This document shows positions 1 to 4,986 of a stretch of 5,752 bases of DNA, piece by piece. The notes under the pieces are model-generated. The model was not told the origin of the DNA. It worked only from the letters and a program-made list of their open reading frames with translations, and made no database searches. Source of the DNA: Planctomycetaceae bacterium. GTDB lineage: Bacteria; Planctomycetota; Planctomycetia; Pirellulales; Pirellulaceae. The DNA is taken from positions 1-5,752 of the forward strand of contig SXHS01000100.1 of assembly GCA_005773145.1 (NCBI GenBank), given 5' to 3'. Positions within the stretch are counted from its first letter, which is position 1; each line of letters opens with the position of its first letter. Position numbers and translations under genes: made by a program.

Positions 1-769
1 CGATCGCCTCCTCCCGACGCATCTCCAACTCCTGCGCCCACAGGTCGAGCGTGCGGGCGTAGTGCTGCTGGAGCGAATGTCGGCGTGTCACGACGAAGCC
101 CGCCCGCTCCGCGTGGTCGCAGATGTCATCGGGCTCAGCGAGCTGCCCCCCCGGGAAGATTTCTTTCCTGATGAATTTGCCGAACTGCACGTGCTCCCAC
201 TCCAGGGGCAATCCTTTTTTTGCCAGCGACGCCATGCCATACCAGGTGATCGTATGCAGCAGCATGCAACCGTTGTCGGGCAATAGCGATCGGCAGCGTT
301 CAAAAAACGGTGTGTACCGCTCGCGGCGAAAATGTTCGAAGGCCGCAATGCTGATGATCCGATCCACCGGCTGATGAAATTCCTCCCAGCCATTGAGGCG
401 GACTTCGACGTTCCCGGAACCGGCCGGCAAGCGTGCTACTCGCTCGCGCACATAGGCCGCCTGATTCTTGCTCAACGTGAGCGCCAGCACATTCACCTTG
501 AATTTCTCAGCGGCACGCAACGCACAGGCCCCCCAGCCGCAGCCAATCTCCAGCAAGGTCATGCCAGGCTGGAGATCACATTTGCCGAGCGATAAATCAA
601 GCTTGGCGTATTGAGCCTCTTCCAGCGTCACCTCAGGCGGCTCGAAGTAGGCGCAGCTATACAGCAGAGTCGGATCTAGAAACAGCCCCAGAAATTCCGT
701 GAGCCGATCCTCATCGTAGATGGCCTGAACATTTTCGTAGAAAGGTTGAAGCGGTTCAGTGGAACTCAT
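1..769 (-). CDS. Cyclopropane-fatty-acyl-phospholipid synthase / mycolic acid cyclopropane synthase family methyltransferase, C-terminus cut by window edge
   Basis: It is predicted to transfer a methylene or methyl group from S-adenosylmethionine to the double bond of an unsaturated acyl chain, giving cyclopropane or methyl-branched lipids at the inner membrane face. The 256 visible residues follow the mycobacterial CmaA/MmaA type, which lacks the long N-terminal domain of E. coli Cfa. Visible motifs are FLDPTLLYSCAYF (about 30-42), the SAM-binding loop LLEIGCGWG (72-80), LTLSKNQ (97-103), the AAFEHF motif (142-147), MLLHTITW (169-176), EIFPGG (203-208) and QQHYARTLDLW (234-244). By alignment from memory with CmaA1, the bicarbonate-site residues Cys39, Glu145, His172 and Tyr237 are all kept. 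About 30 C-terminal residues lie beyond base 1. The ATG at 769 is chosen because GGAAGGG sits 7 nt upstream. The next gene is divergent. The family is certain in practice; the exact product (cyclopropane, methyl branch, other) is not. Confidence 0.93.
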   Translation of the reverse strand, partial: MSSTEPLQPFYENVQAIYDEDRLTEFLGLFLDPTLLYSCAYFEPPEVTLEEAQYAKLDLSLGKCDLQPGMTLLEIGCGWGACALRAAEKFKVNVLALTLSKNQAAYVRERVARLPAGSGNVEVRLNGWEEFHQPVDRIISIAAFEHFRRERYTPFFERCRSLLPDNGCMLLHTITWYGMASLAKKGLPLEWEHVQFGKFIRKEIFPGGQLAEPDDICDHAERAGFVVTRRHSLQQHYARTLDLWAQELEMRREEAI

Positions 770-776
770 GGTTGAT

Positions 777-783
777 CCCTTCC
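777..783 (-). promoter_or_regulatory. Ribosome binding site of the fatty acid synthase gene
   Basis: On the minus strand GGAAGGG lies 7 nt before the ATG at 769 and fixes that start. Its outer end overlaps a perfect 11-bp palindrome, CCACAATGTGG (782-792), which could pair in the leader and partly cover the site; that effect is inference. Confidence 0.6.
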
Positions 784-829
784 ACAATGTGGTGCTTGCC
801 GCGATTCGCCAGAGGCCCGACAGGCCCGG

Positions 830-835
830 ATTATA
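830..835 (-). promoter_or_regulatory. Possible -10 element for the fatty acid synthase gene
   Basis: The minus strand reads a perfect TATAAT here, which would start transcription about 55 nt before the ATG at 769. No convincing TTGACA-like box is found 16-18 nt further upstream (that stretch is GC-rich), so it is only a candidate. It could need an activator or be chance. Confidence 0.35.
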
Positions 836-947
836 GACGAAACGGTGAGGCCGCGACGCAGCATCCGGCAGATTCCGCCTCGGCCGTTTGCCCCAGCTGT
901 AAAAAACGCCCTCGTGGGCCACGCCGTACAAACTCGCGTGTTCGCTT

Positions 948-1096
948 GTTCCCAGGCCCTGACCTCATCGTACGACACATCTTTGAGGCGGATCTCTGGG
1001 TGCCAATGTCTGGGTGCCAATGTCTGGGTGCCAATGTCTGGGTGCCAATGTCTGGGTGCCAATGTCTGGGTGCCACGGGCGGCTTGCCCGCCCGTG
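948..1096 (+). repeat. Composite intergenic repeat, left copy (with tandem expansion)
   Basis: The element starts GTTCCCAGGC, continues through CTGA...TCGTACGACACATCTTTGAG, passes into the GGGTGCCA-type tandem array and ends with the palindrome CACGGGCGG-CTTGC-CCGCCCGTG (9-bp arms at 1074-1082 and 1088-1096, 5-nt loop). The same order of blocks occurs in reverse complement at 1270-1353. This copy is about 65 bases longer, mostly from extra 14-bp units. Similar GTGCCACGGGCGGCTTG palindromes are, from memory, dispersed in planctomycete genomes. It encodes nothing recognisable. Confidence 0.75.
995..1075 (+). repeat. 14-bp tandem repeat array, 5.8 units
   Basis: Five perfect copies of TCTGGGTGCCAATG run from 995 to 1064, followed by an 11-base partial copy (1065-1075) that goes straight into the palindrome at 1074-1096. 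There is no mismatch among the full units, which suggests recent expansion. The unit length is not a multiple of three and no gene crosses it. It is a candidate variable-number tandem repeat. Confidence 0.95.
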
Positions 1097-1172
1097 CCCC
1101 GTTGCCCGAGTTGTGAAGTTGCGCACGATTCGACGCGATCCGCCCTTTTCACGAGGCTATTGCCATCGTAAT

Positions 1173-1189
1173 CCGAAGCGTCAGCGAGG
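1173..1189 (+). repeat. Short planctomycete-type intergenic element
   Basis: The string CCGAAGCGTCAGCGAGG is one I recall as a frequent intergenic motif in planctomycete genomes, usually as one arm of a degenerate palindrome. Only one arm is clear here; no function is known to me. Confidence 0.4.
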
Positions 1190-1223
1190 TCGTACCTTCC
1201 AAAAATGCGTGCGTGGCGCTTGC

Positions 1224-1243
1224 GAACGACGTGAGCGTCGTTC
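1224..1243. repeat. Perfect hairpin, 8-bp arms
   Basis: GAACGACG and CGTCGTTC flank the four-base loop TGAG. It lies 34 nt downstream of the 1173-1189 element, inside the region enclosed by the two composite repeats. No run of T follows on either strand, so a terminator role is unlikely. Confidence 0.6.
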
Positions 1244-1269
1244 CCTCGCACGTTGCACGGGCACACGAA

Positions 1270-1353
1270 CACGGGCGGACAAGCCGCCCGTGGCACCCGC
1301 ACCCAGACGTGGCACTCAAAGCTGTTTGTACGATCAGGGCGGAGCCTGGGAAC
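1270..1353 (-). repeat. Composite intergenic repeat, right copy (inverted)
   Basis: Read on the minus strand it starts GTTCCCAGGC (1353-1344), then CCCTGATCGTACAAACAG and CTTTGAG, then GTCTGGGTGC and GGTGCCA, and ends in CACGGGCGG-CTTGT-CCGCCCGTG (1292-1270). This is the same block order as at 948-1096 but with only about two degenerate GGGTGCC units. The two copies face each other across about 170 bases and could pair into a long stem. Confidence 0.75.
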
Positions 1354-1418
1354 GAGAAAAAACCGATCATCGGTCGACCGTCGACCGGGGTCGCCAGCGA
1401 TCGTGAACCGGGCGCAAG

Positions 1419-1447
1419 TTGCACGCTCCTCGCTTCCAGAGTAAAAT
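1419..1447 (+). promoter_or_regulatory. Sigma-70-like promoter of the HdeD-like gene
   Basis: TTGCAC (1419-1424) and TAAAAT (1442-1447) are separated by exactly 17 bases, close to the housekeeping consensus. Transcription would start near 1454 and give a leader of about 107 nt before the ATG at 1562. The spacing and the position beside the only plus-strand gene support it; it is not proven. Confidence 0.5.
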
Positions 1448-1561
1448 CAAAACCATTCGCGGCCCTTTGCCACGGGCAAGGGGCTCGCGAACTGCCTTGG
1501 CTCGACAGACCGCACGTCGTGCTTTTCTGTAGCTACGCTACCCATACACAAGGTCTCTCCC

Positions 1562-2170
1562 ATGAATACGCAGAGCGACAGCACATCGCCTCTCACCACA
1601 GAACTCACCCCCTCAGCTCGGCACGAGCTATCTCATATGCGATCGGACTGGCTTTGGATCCTTCTTTTCGGGGTGCTCTTGATCACGACGGGAACCGCGG
1701 CGATTGTCGTGCCTGCGGCCACGGTGGGAACCACCTTCGCCGTGACAGTTTTCCTCGGCATCCTTTTGATGCTGAATGGCATCGCCACTGTCGTCAGTTC
1801 TTTCTGGGTTGGCAAATGGAGTGGTTTTCTGGTGCAACTCCTGGTGGGAATCGTCTACTTGGCCAGCGGATTCGCCGTCACGGAGAACCCGGCTATCAGC
1901 GCAGTTACCATTACGTTTTTCATCGCCACGTCGTGCATAATCCTTGGCGCGTTTCGCACCGTCGGGTCGTTGGTGTTGCGATTTCCACAATGGGGATGGG
2001 CCGTATTAAATGGCGTGATCACCATGCTCGCGGGAATCTTGATCTACCGAAACCTGCCCTACAATGCCATGTGGCTCATCGGGCTCGTTGTGGGGCTGGA
2101 GATGCTATTCAATGGTTGGACCTGGATGATGTTGGCCTTGGCCATTCGCCGACTGCCACGCGACGCCTAG
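1562..2170 (+). CDS. HdeD / DUF308 family six-helix membrane protein
   Basis: An inner-membrane protein of 202 residues, close to the usual HdeD length. After a polar N-terminal tail (1-28) six hydrophobic segments are visible at about 31-51, 56-80, 87-105, 111-131, 146-162 and 169-195. The paired-helix pattern with small residues (GVLLITTGTAAIVVP, GILLMLNGIA, GVITMLAGILIY, GLEMLFNGW) is typical of the DUF308 repeat. In E. coli, HdeD belongs to the acid fitness island and helps acid resistance at high cell density, but many distant homologues have no known role. The ATG at 1562 has a weak AAGG 8 nt upstream; an in-frame ATG at residue 26 would remove only the soluble tail. It stands alone on the plus strand, divergent from the fatty acid synthase and convergent with the amidohydrolase. 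Family assignment is firm, an acid-resistance role is not. Confidence 0.88.
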   Translation: MNTQSDSTSPLTTELTPSARHELSHMRSDWLWILLFGVLLITTGTAAIVVPAATVGTTFAVTVFLGILLMLNGIATVVSSFWVGKWSGFLVQLLVGIVYLASGFAVTENPAISAVTITFFIATSCIILGAFRTVGSLVLRFPQWGWAVLNGVITMLAGILIYRNLPYNAMWLIGLVVGLEMLFNGWTWMMLALAIRRLPRDA

Positions 2171-2187
2171 TGCTTCGTCAAAGCCAT

Positions 2188-2217
2188 ATCCCAAATTCGA
2201 GCCAGGGATGTTTGGAT
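2188..2217. terminator. Weak hairpin between convergent genes
   Basis: ATCCCAAA (2188-2195) can pair with TTTGGAT (2211-2217), leaving one bulged C and a 15-nt loop, in the 73-base gap between the two convergent stop codons. There is no proper T run on either side, so it would be at best a poor terminator. Confidence 0.2.
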
Positions 2218-2243
2218 TTCGGAGGCAGATCTCTGGTGTTCCA

Positions 2244-3143
2244 TTATTCGCGGCGTGGATTCACATCGTCGCGATGGCTGCATTGCCCCCAGGGCATCGG
2301 AATGGTGGGGGGCCTATCGTGATGGCAGCGTCGCACGTCCTTGGGGCGGTCCTTGAACCAGCTGATGAATTGCGCGAGCTGGTTCACGGCTTCTTCGTAA
2401 GCTTGGCGTCCTTTCTCGGCCGTCGCCAATTCGGGTTCGCCGAGAACTCCCTCCTCGGAGAAGCTGCTCGTCCAGGTGGCCATGGACACGGGGCCGGAGG
2501 CGAAAAGGTCGACCCATTGGAATGGACTGTTGTCCTCGTTGAAGCTGATCACGCCGTTCTTGATTAAATCCTTGCGCACATTGTCGCCATCGAGATAAAG
2601 GTACAGCGAAGTCTCCAACTCACAGGCGTGGGCGCAGCCCCCCGGGAACTTGCTCTGTCTCCAGCGGGGGAGAAACGTCTTGTCCACGGTCAACAGACTC
2701 CACCAAGCCGTCAGCACACACTCGGCGTCGGTCTCCAGATTGGTCCGTCGCGCCACTAGATCGAGATTCGGCATATTGGAACCATGCCCATTCAAGAGAA
2801 CTATTTTCTTGAAGCCGTGATAGGCCAGCGATTTGGTGATGTCCAGTACATGGTGTATGAAGTGTTCGAAGTCATTATTGATCGTCCCCGGGAAGTCCAT
2901 CACATGGCCGGTGTAACCATAGCTGACCGTGGGCAACACGAGCATTCGCGCGGTGATTTCCCGCCCCGCGCCGCGGGCGATTTCGGTGGGACAGATCAGA
3001 TCCACGTCCAATGGCAGGTGGTGTCCATGCTGCTCCACCGCGCCGCAGGGGATGACACAGACCTTTCCCAATTCGACCGCGTCATTGATTTCGGGCCAGG
3101 TAAGCTTCTCATAGCGGTACTCGGACAAAGCTCGACTAGTCAT
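2244..3143 (-). CDS. Creatininase-family metal-dependent amidohydrolase
   Basis: A cytoplasmic enzyme of 299 residues expected to hydrolyse a cyclic or linear amide with two metal ions. Creatininase, the MftE peptidase of mycofactocin maturation and the ArfB formamide hydrolase share this fold; the substrate cannot be told here. The metal motif GAVEQHGHHLPLDVD (34-48) supplies Glu37, His39 and Asp48. NGHGSN (118-123) is the second family motif, and AHACELETSLYL (171-182) is the third, with Cys174 where most members have Gly. True creatininase has an Glu-bearing GHYEN-type motif, so the GHGSN form argues against creatinine as substrate. The tail after about residue 260 (DRPKDVRRCHHDRPP and onward) is longer than usual and polar. 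The ATG at 3143 is preceded by AGGAG at 9 nt; another in-frame ATG 17 codons upstream lacks such a site. It follows the beta-propeller gene by 143 nt on the same strand. Confidence 0.9.
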   Translation of the reverse strand: MTSRALSEYRYEKLTWPEINDAVELGKVCVIPCGAVEQHGHHLPLDVDLICPTEIARGAGREITARMLVLPTVSYGYTGHVMDFPGTINNDFEHFIHHVLDITKSLAYHGFKKIVLLNGHGSNMPNLDLVARRTNLETDAECVLTAWWSLLTVDKTFLPRWRQSKFPGGCAHACELETSLYLYLDGDNVRKDLIKNGVISFNEDNSPFQWVDLFASGPVSMATWTSSFSEEGVLGEPELATAEKGRQAYEEAVNQLAQFISWFKDRPKDVRRCHHDRPPTIPMPWGQCSHRDDVNPRRE

Positions 3144-3152
3144 GTACGGACG

Positions 3153-3157
3153 CTCCT
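3153..3157 (-). promoter_or_regulatory. Ribosome binding site deciding the amidohydrolase start
   Basis: The minus strand reads GAGAGGAGCG, with AGGAG 9 nt before the ATG at 3143. The open frame continues upstream well past this point, so this site is what selects the start. Confidence 0.65.
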
Positions 3158-3166
3158 CTCGGGGAA

Positions 3167-3266
3167 TACAAGCACGACACGCGAGCGAATGCATCGCGAT
3201 CGGCTCTTGGGTCACTCGGCGGTTTCGGTGGCTCATGGATGCAATGGCTGACGCCACGTGCTTGTA
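3167..3266. repeat. Perfect 10-bp inverted repeat in the gap between two co-directional genes
   Basis: TACAAGCACG (3167-3176) is the exact reverse complement of CGTGCTTGTA (3257-3266); the arms are 80 bases apart. They nearly span the 143-base gap, and the inner arm ends 9 bases from the AGGAG of the amidohydrolase gene. It could fold in the leader or be chance. Confidence 0.4.
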
Positions 3267-3286
3267 CTTGTCGGTGATATCTGCAC

Positions 3287-4597
3287 TTAAGGGGCGGCCA
3301 GATTCACGCGGATCAGCTCGCCATCGTTGCGGGCGAATACGCTGCGCATCGCAAATGCGGGATGCGACCAGACCGTCATCCGCCGTTGGATCGGCTGCGT
3401 TGGCTTGATGAGCATGGCGCGGCTGAGCTCGTGGTAGCCCGCGGGGTCGATCTTGGCGAAAATGATTTCCCCCTGCTCGTTGCAGATGACGACGCGATCC
3501 CGGTGCGGCACGAGAAACGCGTTCCACCAACGGCCCTCGCCCGTGGCGTCGCGCGTTTCCCAAACCACTTGGCCGGAGTCTGCTGCGAGGCAGCGGAGGT
3601 CGCCGAAGCTGCCGACGCCGTACACGAATCGATCGGCAAGAATCGGCGTACACATAACGGCATGCAGACTGTCGTTCTTCACTTCGGTGTTACCAGGCTT
3701 CGTACGCCAAAGAACGTTGGGCGAAACGCCGGCGGCACCCAGGTCCATCATGAGCGGGCCGCTGTAGAAACCCGTGACCAACAGGCGATTGCCGATCGAG
3801 CGTGGCGTGGCAATCGTCATACCCGCGTGAACATCAAACGGTACTTCCCACAAGACCCGTCCGGTCTTCGGATCGAGGGCCGACACGGCGGTCGGATGCC
3901 AAACAATCAACTGTCGCTTGCCGGCAATGTTGACGATAACCGGCGCACAATAACCAGTCTGTTTGTCTTCGAGCGCTCGCCAGCGTTCCGCGCCGGTCCG
4001 TTTGTCTAAGCTCACGACGAGCGCACCAGGTTGCCCCCCGGCCAGGACAATAAGCTGATCGTCCTCCACAAGGGGAGCGCCCGCCATGCCCCAGACGGGG
4101 AGCTCCGTGCCGAAATCCGTCGGCAAGTGCTTTTGCCAAATCACGTCCCCTTTGGCGGCACTCAAACAGAGCAAATGTCCGACGGCGCCCAGCGTGTACA
4201 CGCGGTCGCCATCGACCGTCGGCGTGGCTCGCGGGCCGAGGGGATAGCTGATGGTGTAGCGGGCCTCGTACTCGCGCTTCCATAGCTCCTGACCGGTTTC
4301 TGCGTCGCATGAGAGCACGCGCTCGATGTTCTCGTCGGGAACGCGGTCGGTGACAAACACGCGGCCATCAGCGACGGCGGGACCGGCGTAGCCGGCACCG
4401 ATGGGGACGGTCCACATCCGCGACAAGAAGCCGGTGGCAGGATCAACGGCCGGCAAGGCATCGACGATTCCCGTCTCGCGCCACGCCAAATCGCGCTGCG
4501 GTCCGCCCCATTGTGGCCAGTCGTCGGCCACTGCAGAACGCGTGCAAATTGCAACGACAGACAAGATAACAATCGCTTTTCTAGATGCGAGGTTCAA
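3287..4597 (-). CDS. Secreted PQQ-like beta-propeller repeat protein (BamB-like fold)
   Basis: A protein of 436 residues with a signal peptide (basic start, hydrophobic 8-19, AVA before Asp25), so it is exported. The mature end DDWPQWGGPQRD matches the WPQWRGPNRDG opening common in planctomycete propeller proteins. Blades are marked by AxDxxTGxxxW-type motifs at 97-106 (CDAETGQELW), 145-154 (LSAAKGDVIW), 197-206 (LDKRTGAERW), 241-250 (LDPKTGRVLW) and 337-346 (LAADSGQVVW), with a closing NDGELIRVNL (424-433). The repeat pattern is shared by BamB, which is an outer-membrane assembly scaffold, and by quinoprotein dehydrogenases. No dehydrogenase catalytic domain or PQQ ligand set is evident, so a binding or scaffold role is likelier. 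The start is TTG, chosen because GAGGAG lies 7 nt upstream and the signal peptide begins there. The amidohydrolase gene follows and may be cotranscribed. Confidence 0.9.
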   Translation of the reverse strand: MNLASRKAIVILSVVAICTRSAVADDWPQWGGPQRDLAWRETGIVDALPAVDPATGFLSRMWTVPIGAGYAGPAVADGRVFVTDRVPDENIERVLSCDAETGQELWKREYEARYTISYPLGPRATPTVDGDRVYTLGAVGHLLCLSAAKGDVIWQKHLPTDFGTELPVWGMAGAPLVEDDQLIVLAGGQPGALVVSLDKRTGAERWRALEDKQTGYCAPVIVNIAGKRQLIVWHPTAVSALDPKTGRVLWEVPFDVHAGMTIATPRSIGNRLLVTGFYSGPLMMDLGAAGVSPNVLWRTKPGNTEVKNDSLHAVMCTPILADRFVYGVGSFGDLRCLAADSGQVVWETRDATGEGRWWNAFLVPHRDRVVICNEQGEIIFAKIDPAGYHELSRAMLIKPTQPIQRRMTVWSHPAFAMRSVFARNDGELIRVNLAAP

Positions 4598-4604
4598 GAC
4601 TCAA

Positions 4605-4610
4605 CTCCTC
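4605..4610 (-). promoter_or_regulatory. Ribosome binding site supporting a TTG start
   Basis: GAGGAG lies 7 nt before the TTG at 4597 on the minus strand. No ATG or GTG in frame gives both this spacing and a full signal peptide, so the rare start is preferred. Confidence 0.7.
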
Positions 4611-4626
4611 GAAAGTGGGATTGCGG

Positions 4627-4737
4627 TTACCGATTATTGACAAACCAGACACCGAAATCGTCGAGCAACTGGTAATTCTTCGATTTCTTGTCAACAGCTT
4701 TGATTTCAGCCAAGCCTAGATAGAATTCCCTGCCGTC
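4627..4737 (-). pseudogene. Coding-like 36-codon tail ending just before the propeller gene; possible gene remnant
   Basis: On the minus strand the frame from 4737 to the TAA at 4627-4629 reads DGREFYLGLAEIKAVDKK at its start and ends NYQLLDDFGVWFVNNR. It is preceded in frame by TGA (4738-4740) and contains no start codon. The mix of charged, aromatic and hydrophobic residues looks like a protein C-terminus rather than a random frame, and it ends 29 nt before the TTG start, a normal operon spacing. I do not recognise the family. It may be the 3' end of a gene whose front was lost or replaced by the repeats at 4788-4890, or it may be chance. Confidence 0.3.
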
Positions 4738-4787
4738 TCATCGCGTAGTCTATCGGAGAGGCGGGTGCTTGGCAACAGAATGGCGTT

Positions 4788-4830
4788 TTGGACATGGCAC
4801 CCGATGGCTGCTCCCGACATGTGTGTCCAA
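4788..4830. repeat. Short inverted repeat TTGGACA / TGTCCAA
   Basis: Perfect 7-bp arms at 4788-4794 and 4824-4830 enclose 29 bases and sit next to the larger hairpin at 4834-4890. The left part, read on the minus strand from 4802 to 4790, is GGGTGCCATGTCC, one gap and one mismatch from the 14-bp unit at 995-1075. Confidence 0.4.
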
Positions 4831-4833
4831 CAA

Positions 4834-4890
4834 AACCGCGAAGGCGCCAAGGACGCGAAGCTACTCAGCGTTCTTAACGCCTTAGCGGTA
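4834..4890. repeat. Large imperfect hairpin with a planctomycete-type repeat arm
   Basis: The arm at 4834-4856 (containing CGCGAAGGCGCCAAGGACGC) pairs with 4868-4890 over 23 positions, 18 of them Watson-Crick, around an 11-nt loop. I recall the left arm as a common intergenic repeat of planctomycetes. On the minus strand the hairpin is followed by TTTTG, so it might terminate the DUF6973-like transcript about 100 nt after its stop codon; on the plus strand the seven-T run is 16 bases away. Repeat status is better supported than terminator function. Confidence 0.6.
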
Positions 4891-4986
4891 GATTTTCCGG
4901 TCGATCTTTTTTTCTTGGCGCTTGTTGATCGGGGGGTACATGCTTCGACTGCTGGCATTCGAGCGAGCCGTCCAGCCGGACTGGCC

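Larger units (their letters stand above)
770..1561. other. Gene-free gap between divergent genes, filled with repeats
   Basis: No reading frame in these 792 bases has a recognisable protein; the long open frames here are low-complexity products of the tandem repeat or run antisense to or across real genes. The gap holds the leader of the minus-strand synthase gene (770-835), a stretch with no structure I recognise (about 840-945), two inverted copies of a composite repeat (948-1096 and 1270-1353), a 14-bp tandem array (995-1075), two short elements between them (1173-1189 and 1224-1243), and the promoter and leader of the HdeD-like gene (1419-1561). Confidence 0.8.
4598..4986. other. Gap without an intact gene
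   Basis: These 389 bases lie between the start of the beta-propeller gene and the stop of the DUF6973-like gene, both on the minus strand. They hold the ribosome binding site at 4605-4610, a 36-codon coding-like tail (4627-4737), a 7-bp inverted repeat (4788-4830), a large imperfect hairpin (4834-4890) and a run of seven T (4907-4913). From about 4914 to 4986 nothing recognisable is seen. No clear promoter for the propeller gene was found. Confidence 0.7.

Noticed and set aside
995..1096. CRISPR array
   Set aside because: The 14-bp units are directly adjacent with no spacers, and no cas gene is present.
766..1302. A 178-codon minus-strand frame across the repeat gap
   Set aside because: It translates the tandem array and palindromes into low-complexity HWHPDIGTQT-type repeats, and it overlaps the leader of the synthase gene.
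1213..2322. A 369-codon open frame on the plus strand
   Set aside because: It overlaps the HdeD-like gene in another frame; its protein is rich in Arg, His and Gly with no family resemblance, while the other frame gives six clean membrane helices.
2355..2385. A 9-bp perfect inverted repeat GAACCAGCT / AGCTGGTTC
   Set aside because: It lies within the amidohydrolase coding sequence and is explained by the codons for NQL and SWF; no sign of a regulatory role.
3144..3653. Upstream extension of the amidohydrolase frame to a start at 3653
   Set aside because: The extension runs through the C-terminal part of the propeller gene in another frame and adds residues foreign to the family; AGGAG before 3143 fixes the start.
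4689..4694. A perfect TTGACA on the minus strand upstream of the propeller gene
   Set aside because: No acceptable -10 box lies 16-18 bases downstream (the sequence there is CAGTTG), and the hexamer falls within the coding-like tail.
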